This document shows positions 1-5,529 of a DNA stretch of 8,651 nucleotides, piece after piece; within the stretch, counting starts at the first letter, position 1, and every line of letters starts with the position of its first letter. The notes under the pieces were generated by a model that searched no databases, was not told where the DNA came from, and was given only the letters and a program-made list of their open reading frames with translations. A program made the translations under genes and the position numbers. Source of the DNA: a bacterium. GTDB lineage: Bacteria; Verrucomicrobiota; Verrucomicrobiae; Opitutales; Opitutaceae. Where the stretch lies: assembly GCA_021780625.1 (NCBI GenBank), contig JAJXYI010000703.1, forward strand, positions 1-8,651, given 5' to 3'.

Positions 1-241
1 TGAAGAACGTGCGCAGGATGCCCACGACGAACACGACGAGCAGCAGGAGCATGAGCACCTTGGGCGCCTCGAAGACGAAGAACTCCACCGCGGACCCGAG
101 CCTGCGCGCTGGATCGAGATGAAGCACCCCGCGGCTCAGCCAGCGGGCGAACGGTTCCAGGCGCGAATAGAGCGCGGCCCAGAGGACCACGGATGCCGAG
201 AGGCCCCAGGCGGGATGAAAGCGGAAGCGGTTGGAATTCAT
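1..241 (-). CDS. Permease of the DUF318/UPF0718 (ArsP-like) type, N-terminal part only
   Basis: Reading the minus strand from ATG at 241 gives 80 residues with no stop before the window edge, so only the N-terminus is present. It has a first hydrophobic segment at about residues 12-25, an amphipathic stretch, then FFVFEAPKVLMLLLLVVFVV at about 54-73 leading into GILRTFF. An FF-[VI]-[FY]-[ED]-x-x-K-hydrophobic block followed by G-x-x-R-[ST]-[FY] is what I know from the start of DUF318/UPF0718 permeases. That family includes ArsP organoarsenical efflux permeases and predicted Cu/Zn exporters. Eighty residues cannot separate these substrates. The gene lies 32 bp downstream of an arsR-type gene on the same strand, which fits a regulator-transporter operon. 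There is no clear Shine-Dalgarno before the ATG, and an operator-like palindrome (240-259) overlaps the start codon. Family assignment is moderately sure, substrate unknown. Confidence 0.72.
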   Translation of the reverse strand, partial: MNSNRFRFHPAWGLSASVVLWAALYSRLEPFARWLSRGVLHLDPARRLGSAVEFFVFEAPKVLMLLLLVVFVVGILRTFF

Positions 242-259
242 TTCGTAAAATGGCGAAAT
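240..259. promoter_or_regulatory. Second ArsR-type operator candidate, at the permease start
   Basis: ATTTCG (240-245), an 8-nt spacer and CGAAAT (254-259) form an inverted repeat. It has the same half-sites and the same spacing as the palindrome upstream of arsR at 604-625. It lies in the 32-bp gap between the arsR stop and the permease, and touches the permease ATG at 239-241. Seen directly: the repeat. Inferred: binding by the neighbouring ArsR protein. Confidence 0.6.
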
Positions 260-273
260 AAAAGGTGAAAAAA

Positions 274-594
274 TCAGTCCCTGCGGCGTCCCGTCGAGCA
301 GCCCTCGGTGCCGCACGAGGACCGGCGGGAGGATGGCCGGTCGAGGCAGCGCGTGAGCTCGGACAGGCAGGGAAGCTTGACGCGGTAGAACACCTGCTGG
401 CCGCGCTTCTCGTCGTCGAGCACGCCGGCCTGCTTGAGCACGGACAAGTGGCGCGAGACGGTCGACCAGCCCAGGCCTGCGATCTGCACGAGGTCCTGCA
501 CGCAGCGTTCCCCGCCGTCCAGCGCCTCCACGATCCGGAGCCGGGCGGGATGGCCAAGCGCCTTGAAGACGGCGGTGCGCTGTTTGAGGGTCAT
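274..594 (-). CDS. arsR: ArsR/SmtB-family metal(loid)-responsive transcriptional repressor
   Basis: A 106-residue protein (from ATG 594) with the classical winged-helix order. FKALGHPARLRIVEAL comes first, followed by ERCVQDLVQIAG, the recognition helix WSTVSRHLSVLKQAGVL at about 43-59, and a wing, DDEKRGQQVFYRV. Such dimeric repressors leave DNA when they bind metal or metalloid. The usual CxC site of E. coli-type ArsR is reduced to one Cys (C31 in RCVQDL). Further Cys are C76, C83 and a C-terminal pair, C94-GTEG-C99, in a basic Ser/Arg-rich tail, so the inducer site is probably not the textbook one. An in-frame GTG at 627 would add 11 residues, but it would place a perfect palindrome (604-625) inside the coding region, so I prefer the ATG. 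Neither start has a clear Shine-Dalgarno. The protein probably represses itself and the downstream permease gene. Confidence 0.92.
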   Translation of the reverse strand: MTLKQRTAVFKALGHPARLRIVEALDGGERCVQDLVQIAGLGWSTVSRHLSVLKQAGVLDDEKRGQQVFYRVKLPCLSELTRCLDRPSSRRSSCGTEGCSTGRRRD

Positions 595-603
595 GAACGG
601 GAC

Positions 604-625
604 GATTTCGCATAATTGCGAAATC
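604..625. promoter_or_regulatory. Perfect 9-bp inverted repeat, probable ArsR operator
   Basis: GATTTCGCA (604-612), TAAT (613-616) and TGCGAAATC (617-625) form a perfect inverted repeat 9 bp upstream of the arsR ATG. Its core ATTTCG-N8-CGAAAT recurs at 240-259. ArsR-family repressors commonly bind such palindromes at their own promoter. The location between arsR and the divergent cydA makes autoregulation the simplest reading. Assignment to this particular protein is inference. Confidence 0.75.
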
Positions 626-627
626 AC

Positions 628-858
628 AAGCCAAAAAATGTGGCATGGGGTTTATACCCACCGGAACGGCCGGCAAGGTGTACCCATGTTCGGGATACGC
701 GGTCGCCGCGCCCGGATTCACCCGGGGCTGGCCCTGATCGGCGATATCAGGGAAGCTACTATCCGGGCGATGTCTCCGGGCCGTCGTTTGACCGGCGGCC
801 CGTCGCGCACAGGCTACGGGCGACAGCCGCCGGGCCCGTCACTAGCCGCCTTTTCGCC
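628..858. other. Intergenic region between arsR and cydA
   Basis: This is a 231-bp divergent intergenic region that should contain the promoters of both arsR and cydA. I see no convincing -35/-10 pair. TTTATA at 651-656 (TATAAA on the minus strand) is the most AT-rich candidate -10. A perfect 7-bp inverted repeat lies at 732-752. A reading frame is open from 616 into cydA, but its product (Arg/Pro-rich, no family resemblance) is not part of CydA. Confidence 0.6.
732..752. promoter_or_regulatory. Inverted repeat upstream of cydA
   Basis: CCCTGAT (732-738) and ATCAGGG (746-752) are perfect inverted arms around a 7-nt spacer, CGGCGAT, about 107 bp before the cydA ATG. It could be an operator or a hairpin in the cydA leader. 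It does not match the FNR spacing (TTGAT-N4-ATCAA). The function is unknown. Confidence 0.3.
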
Positions 859-2238
859 ATGAGCGTCCTCCTCCTCTCACGAATCCAGTTCGCCCTGACC
901 ATCACTTTCCACTACCTGTATCCCCCGCTGAGCATCGGCCTGGGCGTGCTGCTGGTGGTGATCGAGGCGCTGTGGCTCATCACCCGGAATCCACTGTATC
1001 ACCAGATGGCCCGCTTCTGGACCAAGGTGTTCGCGCTCACGTTTGCGATCGGCGTGGCGACGGGCATCGTGATGGAGTTCGAATTTGGGACGAACTGGGC
1101 GACGTATTCCCGCTACGTGGGCGACGTCTTCGGCAGCGCACTCGCGGCGGAGGGCATCTTCGCGTTCTTCCTCGAATCGGGGTTCCTGGCGGTGCTGCTG
1201 TTTGGCTGGGACAAGGTGGGGCCGAAACTTCATTTCTTCTCGACGTGCATGGTGGCGCTGGGCGCGCACTTCAGCGCGGTGTGGATCGTGATCGCGAATT
1301 CCTGGATGCAGACACCGGCGGGCTACCACATCGTGGGGACGGGTCTTCACGCCCGGGCGGAGGTCACGGATTTCTGGGCGATGATCTTCAATCCCTCGTC
1401 GATGCAGCGCCTGGCTCATACCCTCTGCGGCGCCTGGCAGGCGGGGGCCTGGCTGATGGTCAGCGTGGGCGCCTGGTACCTGATCCACAAACGCCATCGC
1501 GAGTTCGCGCTGGCCTCGGTGAAGATCGGACTGTCGTTCGCCGTGCTGGCCTCGCTTCTGACCTTGGTGACGGGACACAAGAGCGCGGAGGGGGTGGCCC
1601 GGAACCAGCCCGAGAAGCTCGCGGCCTTCGAGGGGCTGTATCAGACGCAGTCGCACGCGCCGCTCACACTGTTCGGCTGGGTGGACGAAAAGCATGAGCA
1701 GACGCACGGCGTGGCGGTGCCGGGCCTGCTTAGCTGGCTTGCGCACGGCAATACCTCGGCGGAGGTGACCGGCCTGGAGGCCACGGCTCCCGCGGACCGG
1801 CCCCCGGTCAACTTCACGTTCCAGCTCTTTCACCTGATGGTGGCGGTTGGCTTCACGATGATCGGGCTGTCCGCGTGGGCAGCGTGGGCGCTTTGGCGCG
1901 GGTCGCTGGAGCGTTCGCGGGTGCTGCTCTGGCTCATGACCTTCGCAGTGCTCGGACCGCAGATCGCGAACCAGGCGGGCTGGTGGGCCGCGGAGGTCGG
2001 CCGTCAGCCCTGGATCGTGTACCATTTGCTGCGGACGTCCGCGGCGCTCTCGGCCGTGGTGACGGCGAACCAGGTGGTCGCTTCAATCATCATGTTCATG
2101 CTGATCTACGCGCTGCTCTTCGCGGTGTTCCTGTTCCTGCTCAACGACAAGATCCAGCACGGGCCTGACGACTCCGACCTGAACCCGGCGGGCAAGTGGG
2201 CGCTGGGCTTTGGAATCAAGGAAGGAGGCGCCAAATGA
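859..2238 (+). CDS. cydA: Cytochrome bd-type quinol oxidase subunit I, short Q-loop
   Basis: A 459-residue integral membrane subunit that oxidises quinol and carries the three hemes reducing O2 to water. ATG 859 is chosen because the product then begins [20 protein letters not shown], matching the family N-terminus. Conserved residues, with E. coli counterparts from general knowledge, are: H18 (H19, heme ligand), E98 and E106 (E99/E107, proton path), H187 in LAHTL (H186, heme b558 ligand), K253 and E258 in EKLAAFE (K252/E257, quinol site), M327 in FHLMVAVGF (M393, b558 ligand) and the signature GRQPW at 381-385. The loop after E258 is short, about 60 residues to the next membrane helix. This explains why the protein is shorter than E. 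coli CydA (about 522), so it is the short-Q-loop/CIO-like class. There is no strong Shine-Dalgarno before the start. The stop overlaps cydB. Confidence 0.97.
   Translation: MSVLLLSRIQFALTITFHYLYPPLSIGLGVLLVVIEALWLITRNPLYHQMARFWTKVFALTFAIGVATGIVMEFEFGTNWATYSRYVGDVFGSALAAEGIFAFFLESGFLAVLLFGWDKVGPKLHFFSTCMVALGAHFSAVWIVIANSWMQTPAGYHIVGTGLHARAEVTDFWAMIFNPSSMQRLAHTLCGAWQAGAWLMVSVGAWYLIHKRHREFALASVKIGLSFAVLASLLTLVTGHKSAEGVARNQPEKLAAFEGLYQTQSHAPLTLFGWVDEKHEQTHGVAVPGLLSWLAHGNTSAEVTGLEATAPADRPPVNFTFQLFHLMVAVGFTMIGLSAWAAWALWRGSLERSRVLLWLMTFAVLGPQIANQAGWWAAEVGRQPWIVYHLLRTSAALSAVVTANQVVASIIMFMLIYALLFAVFLFLLNDKIQHGPDDSDLNPAGKWALGFGIKEGGAK
2222..2228 (+). promoter_or_regulatory. Strong ribosome binding site of cydB
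   Basis: AAGGAGG lies six bases before the cydB ATG (2235) and inside the last codons of cydA. It fixes the cydB start over an in-frame upstream ATG at 2196. With the ATGA overlap it implies translational coupling of the two subunits. Confidence 0.85.
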
Positions 2239-3269
2239 GCTTTGGATCCCTCGATCTGAACACCATCTGGTTCTGCCTGGTGGGTGTCCTGTTCACGGGC
2301 TACGTCATCTTGGACGGTTTCGACCTGGGGGTGGGCGTGATCCATCTCTTTGCGGCCAAAAAGGACGAGGACCGTCGCATTTTCATCAACGCGATCGGTC
2401 CGGTCTGGGATGGGAACGAGGTGTGGCTGGTGACGGGCGGCGGCGCGCTGTTCGCGGCGTTTCCGGCGGTGTATGCGACGGTGTTCTCCGGCTTCTACCT
2501 GGCGTTCATGGCGTTGTTGTGCGCGTTGATCTTTCGTGCGGTGGCGATCGAATTTCGCAGCAAACATCACTCGCATCGCTGGCGCTCGTTCTGGGACATC
2601 GGTTTCGCGGTGGGCAGTGCGGTGTCCGCGCTGCTGATTGGAATCGCGATGGGCAACATCGCCTGGGGCGTGCCTTTGGACGCGCGCGGCGAATATGCCG
2701 GGCATTTCCTCGGCATGTTGAATCCGTATGCGCTCATGATGGGTGTCACCACGGTTGCGCTGTTCGCAATGCACGGCTCGATCTACCTGCTGCTTAAGAC
2801 CGAGGGTGAGATCCAGGCGCGGGTGCGGCGGTGGGTCAACCCGCTCATCATCGCGTTCATCCTGTGCTACGTGATTGTGACGCTTGCGACGCTGCTGTAC
2901 GTGCCGCATGTGACCGACGCGTTTCGCCGCGAGCCTTGGTTTTTCGTGGTGGCGGTGGCGGTGGTGCTGGCGATTGCCAACATCCCTCGCGAGGTGAACG
3001 TCGGCAAGGAGTTCTATGCCTTCCTCTCGTCGTGTGCGGCGATGCTCGGACTGATGGCGATCTTCGGCATCGGCTCGTACCCGAACCTCGTGTTCAGCAA
3101 CCCGCATCCGGAGCTGAGCCTGACGGCCTTCAACGCGTCGTCCTCGCAGAAGACGCTGGGGATCATGCTGACGATCGCGCTGATCGGCGTGCCAGTGGTA
3201 CTCGCCTACACCGCGAGCGTGTACTGGATCTTCCGGGGAAAGGTGAAGCTGGACAAGACGAGCTACTGA
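2235..3269 (+). CDS. cydB: Cytochrome bd-type quinol oxidase subunit II
   Basis: A 344-residue membrane subunit that pairs with CydA in the cytoplasmic membrane. It starts [20 protein letters not shown] and carries the two most recognisable CydB blocks, GYVILDGFDLGVG at about 22-34 and IGPVWDGNEVWLV at about 54-66. Several hydrophobic segments follow, to a short basic tail, FRGKVKLDKTSY. Length is within the range for short-Q-loop oxidases (E. coli CydB has 379). The ATG overlaps the cydA stop by four bases (ATGA), preceded by AAGGAGG, so the two form an operon. No small CydX-like membrane peptide follows: the gene ends inside the 3' end of the convergent DUF134 gene (7-bp overlap). No cydDC assembly transporter is in the window. 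Confidence 0.97.
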   Translation: MSFGSLDLNTIWFCLVGVLFTGYVILDGFDLGVGVIHLFAAKKDEDRRIFINAIGPVWDGNEVWLVTGGGALFAAFPAVYATVFSGFYLAFMALLCALIFRAVAIEFRSKHHSHRWRSFWDIGFAVGSAVSALLIGIAMGNIAWGVPLDARGEYAGHFLGMLNPYALMMGVTTVALFAMHGSIYLLLKTEGEIQARVRRWVNPLIIAFILCYVIVTLATLLYVPHVTDAFRREPWFFVVAVAVVLAIANIPREVNVGKEFYAFLSSCAAMLGLMAIFGIGSYPNLVFSNPHPELSLTAFNASSSQKTLGIMLTIALIGVPVVLAYTASVYWIFRGKVKLDKTSY

Positions 3270-3583
3270 ACCGGCTTTTTCGTCCTTCGGCGCGGGGCAG
3301 GAGCGGCGGGGTGGGCGATGCGAAGGGCGTGCCCATTCACCAGCGCCCGGGCGACGGACTGGCGCGCGCGGCGAAGGATGCGGTCGAAGGTCTGGCGGGA
3401 GACGCCCATCTTCCTGGCAGCCTCGACCCGGTATAGGCCCTGCTCGTCTGCGAGGCGGAGCGACTCGAGCTCGTCAGCGGCCAGGTCGATCTCGGACAGC
3501 TCGTACAAAGGAATGCCGGCGGGTTTGAAGTAGGTGCTCGGCGCCCGGTGGGCGATGCGGCGGGGACAGGTGGGACGTGCCAT
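3263..3583 (-). CDS. DUF134 (UPF0251) family helix-turn-helix DNA-binding protein
   Basis: A 106-residue protein starting at ATG 3583 (MARPTCPRRI). The family typically starts M-x-R-P with Cys/Arg close by. A GTG at 3637 would add 18 unrelated residues. Typical family sequence follows: YFKPAGIPLYEL at 18-29, then LAADELESLRLADEQGLYRVEAARKMGVSRQTFDRILRRAR at about 34-74 (a sigma-70 region 4-like helix-turn-helix), then ALVNGHALRI at 80-89. The Pro/Arg/Lys-rich tail is variable. DUF134 proteins are small predicted transcription factors of poorly known role, often found near metal-related or nitrogenase-cofactor-like genes. Here the gene is divergent from DUF89, with a 16-bp near-palindrome between them. 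Its stop (TAG) overlaps the cydB stop region by 7 bp, tail to tail. Family is sure; the regulated target is inferred. Confidence 0.93.
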   Translation of the reverse strand: MARPTCPRRIAHRAPSTYFKPAGIPLYELSEIDLAADELESLRLADEQGLYRVEAARKMGVSRQTFDRILRRARQSVARALVNGHALRIAHPAAPAPRRRTKKPVQ

Positions 3584-3658
3584 GGGAGAGGGAGCCCCAG
3601 CCGAAGCCAGGAGCGGAATTTCATCAAACGAAAACACAGGTTCGGCGGCTATTCAACC

Positions 3659-3686
3659 TTGCCGGAGACTAAAATGAGCATATGCT
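3659..3686 (+). promoter_or_regulatory. Candidate promoter of the DUF89 gene
   Basis: TTGCCG (3659-3664), a 16-bp spacer and TATGCT (3681-3686) each match 4 of 6 positions of the sigma-70 hexamers. Transcription would start near 3693, leaving a leader of only about six bases before ATG 3699, where no Shine-Dalgarno is visible. The palindrome at 3674-3689 would cover the -10 element. This is inferred from weak consensus matches. Confidence 0.35.
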
Positions 3687-3689
3687 AAT
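3674..3689. promoter_or_regulatory. Near-palindrome ATGAGCATATGCTAAT, candidate DUF134 operator
   Basis: Sixteen bases symmetric about the centre of CATATG with a single mismatched pair (3676/3687); the inner ten, AGCATATGCT, are perfect. It lies ten bases before the DUF89 ATG in the divergent DUF134/DUF89 gap, where a helix-turn-helix protein encoded alongside could bind. The symmetry is seen directly; the binding protein is inference. Confidence 0.5.
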
Positions 3690-3698
3690 AACATCGTC

Positions 3699-4589
3699 AT
3701 GATCGTCGCCCCATTGGAGTGCCTTCCCTGCCTGTGTCGCATGGCCGTGGACCAGGTGGAAATCTCGAAATGCCCGGTGGCGGCACGCCGCGCCGCGGTG
3801 GAGTCGTCGCTCTACATGCTTGCTATGGTTGAGCCCGAGACGCCGACGGGGGTGCTCGCGACGGAGATCTATCGGTCGGTGGCGGAGCGCACGGGGGACG
3901 CGGATCCGTGCCGCTGCCTGAAGGCGCGGCTGAAGGAGGCCGCCTGGAACGTCATGTCGCTGCTGCGGGCACGGGTCGATGGGTCGCTGGATCCGCTCGC
4001 CGCGGCCTTGCAGGTCTCGATCGCCGGCAATGCGCTGGGGCAGGCCCGTTCGCTTCGTGGTATCGCCAAGTCGGTGCGCCACGCCTGGAAGCTGGCGACG
4101 ACAGACGGGACTTTCGGCGAGGAGCTCGAGGAGCTCCGACGGGCGGCCGCCGCGGCGAAGAGCGTGCTGTTCATCGCGGACAACGCGGGCGAGATCATCT
4201 GGGACACCCTGCTCATCGAGCGGCTGGCGCCTGCGGCGATCACGGTCCTGGTCCGGCGCGAGGCGTTCTGGCAGGATGCGCTGATCGCGGATGCGATCGA
4301 CGCGGGGCTGGGCTCGCGTTGCGCGCTGGCTGAGCACACCCGGTACACGGTGGTCCACACGGCCTGCATGGCGGACCGGTCGCTGGCGGATTGGATGGGC
4401 GGATTCGACCTGGTTGTCGCAAAGGGTCCGGAGAATCTGACTTACCTCGAGGGACTCGGTCGCGATGAGCGGCATTTCTCCCTGCTGGTGCCCCAATGTG
4501 ACCGGCTGGCGAATCCGCTCGGAATATCTCCCGGGGAGCCGGCCTTTTTCCAGTTGTCGAGGATCGTGCTCGAGCCTGCGGTGCGCTGA
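3699..4589 (+). CDS. DUF89 / ARMT1-like metal-dependent phosphatase-fold protein
   Basis: A 296-residue protein, the usual length for stand-alone prokaryotic DUF89 proteins. ATG 3699 is the first possible start, since a stop occurs in frame at 3675. The N-terminus carries the family CxxC (C8-LP-C11), then DADPCRCLK at 67-75 and SIAGNALG at 107-114. The core motif is DNAGEIIWD at 161-169, where D161 and N162 fit the metal site. D193 in WQDAL fits the third metal-binding Asp (family usually N-D-A). AKGPENLTYL at 241-250 matches the usual [AS]KGxGNxExL. DUF89 enzymes are Mn/Ni-dependent damage-control phosphatases acting on phosphometabolites or damaged cofactors, probably cytosolic. The usual S-N-G-S-x-x-P-G-T-like loop is not recognisable (CALAEHTRYTVVHTA occupies the region), so the substrate may differ. 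It is divergent from DUF134 and convergent with the CHAD gene, 13 bp away. Confidence 0.88.
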   Translation: MIVAPLECLPCLCRMAVDQVEISKCPVAARRAAVESSLYMLAMVEPETPTGVLATEIYRSVAERTGDADPCRCLKARLKEAAWNVMSLLRARVDGSLDPLAAALQVSIAGNALGQARSLRGIAKSVRHAWKLATTDGTFGEELEELRRAAAAAKSVLFIADNAGEIIWDTLLIERLAPAAITVLVRREAFWQDALIADAIDAGLGSRCALAEHTRYTVVHTACMADRSLADWMGGFDLVVAKGPENLTYLEGLGRDERHFSLLVPQCDRLANPLGISPGEPAFFQLSRIVLEPAVR

Positions 4590-4602
4590 GCGCGGGCGAA
4601 GC

Positions 4603-5415
4603 CTAAGCAAGGTCGGCGGACTCAAAGCGCCGCCACGCGCGCCGGGCCGAGCGCAGCGCGGCCTTTCGCTCGGTCCGGGCGTGCCTGACCAGCCGACGGC
4701 GGCCCGACCGCGGGACTCCGGGAAGGGTATTGTCGTCGAGCATGGCGATGAAGGCGTCCCAGTCCCCGGCAAGTCCCAGGTTTCGCGCAACGTGGTGGAG
4801 GTGGGTACGCGCCGCACGCGTGTGGGAGTCGAGGATGGGATCGGCCACATTGAGCTGTTCGCGGAGGTCAATGGCCGCTTTCCGCCAGGGATGGAACGAG
4901 TGCCCGGACTCGGCGCGTCGGGCCTTGTGGTGGAGTCGCCGATACGCTGCGGCGAGGGCGGGGGCGAGGCTGCGGCGTTTCAGGACCGGCCAGGATTTGG
5001 ATTCCAGGGATTTCCTGAAACGTTCGAGCGAGGCGATCCAGGCGGCGAGCTCGGACGTGGCTGGTGGAATCCGCGCAATCGCGCGGGCGCAGAGTGCGGC
5101 CTTTCCGCTGAGACTTTCGGCGCAGGCCCGGGCCCGCTCGGCGGCGGCGGCGCGGTCGCGGGCTGGGCCCAGGTGGCGACCCATCCGGGCGAGTGTGCGA
5201 CGGGCATGGAGAGCCCATGGCACGCTGAGGTGCGCGGCGAGGTGAAGTGCGGCCCGGGCCCGTTTCAGGCGGACGCGCGCCGCGCGCAGGTCGCCGGGGG
5301 CGAGCTGGCCGGAGAGCGTGACACAGCGAAGCACCACGCGCCGCAGTCCGGGGCCGAGCGACTCGCCTTTCCTCAGGTGCGGGATGCCCCTCGTCGCTGA
5401 CGGCGAATTTGCCAT
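4603..5415 (-). CDS. Stand-alone CHAD-domain protein (polyphosphate-associated)
   Basis: A 270-residue, very Ala/Arg-rich helical protein beginning MANSPSATRG. Two related halves match the CHAD (conserved histidine alpha-helical domain) pattern. First half: LRAARVRLKRARAALHLAAH at 43-62 and LGPARDRAAAAE at 82-93. Second half: FHPWRKAAIDLREQLNV at 174-190 and LGLAGDWDAFIAML at 213-226. CHAD domains bind inorganic polyphosphate through basic residues lining a central pore and are often next to CYTH/ppk genes; none is visible here. The second-half His (H175) is kept, but the first-half His position holds Arg (R44), an unusual substitution. No signal peptide. It is convergent with DUF89 (13 bp between stops) and divergent from the MFS gene. 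Domain call is firm; cellular role is unknown. Confidence 0.88.
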   Translation of the reverse strand: MANSPSATRGIPHLRKGESLGPGLRRVVLRCVTLSGQLAPGDLRAARVRLKRARAALHLAAHLSVPWALHARRTLARMGRHLGPARDRAAAAERARACAESLSGKAALCARAIARIPPATSELAAWIASLERFRKSLESKSWPVLKRRSLAPALAAAYRRLHHKARRAESGHSFHPWRKAAIDLREQLNVADPILDSHTRAARTHLHHVARNLGLAGDWDAFIAMLDDNTLPGVPRSGRRRLVRHARTERKAALRSARRAWRRFESADLA

Positions 5416-5529
5416 GAAAATGCATGATCCCCGGCGCGGTGAATGGCGTCAAGGGATGCCGGCGGCGCGGATTGGCGCCGTTTTCCAATTCTCGACAAAC
5501 CGGTTCCGCTCTCCCTGCATCGATCCAAA
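5416..5529. other. Divergent intergenic region between CHAD and MFS genes
   Basis: This 114-bp stretch must carry the promoters of both flanking genes. I find no convincing -35/-10 pair. There is only a short 5-bp inverted repeat, ATTGG...CCAAT, around 5470-5490. Coding frames run through it but resemble nothing known. Confidence 0.5.

Noticed and set aside
595..627. Longer ArsR starting at GTG 627.
   Set aside because: It would put the perfect palindrome inside the coding region. ATG 594 gives a normal family N-terminus. Not fully excluded.
735..749. FNR/CRP-like box in TGAT-N7-ATCA.
   Set aside because: The spacing is 7 rather than 4, and the flanking T/A of TTGAT/ATCAA are absent.
616..858. 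In-frame N-terminal extension of CydA (81 residues).
   Set aside because: The extra residues are Arg/Pro-rich and unlike any CydA. The family N-terminus begins exactly at ATG 859, and the extension would overlap the arsR operator.
877..2025. Long minus-strand frame antisense to cydA.
   Set aside because: It is fully antisense to a certain gene, His/Arg/Pro-rich low complexity, and has no family resemblance; a product of high GC content.
3669..4871. 400-residue minus-strand frame across DUF89 and the CHAD end.
   Set aside because: It is antisense to DUF89, whose motifs are clear, and is compositionally Arg/Pro-rich with no recognisable domain.
4465..5400. 311-residue plus-strand frame over the CHAD gene.
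   Set aside because: CHAD motifs are found on the minus strand in both halves; the plus-strand product is Gly/Arg-rich without domain features.
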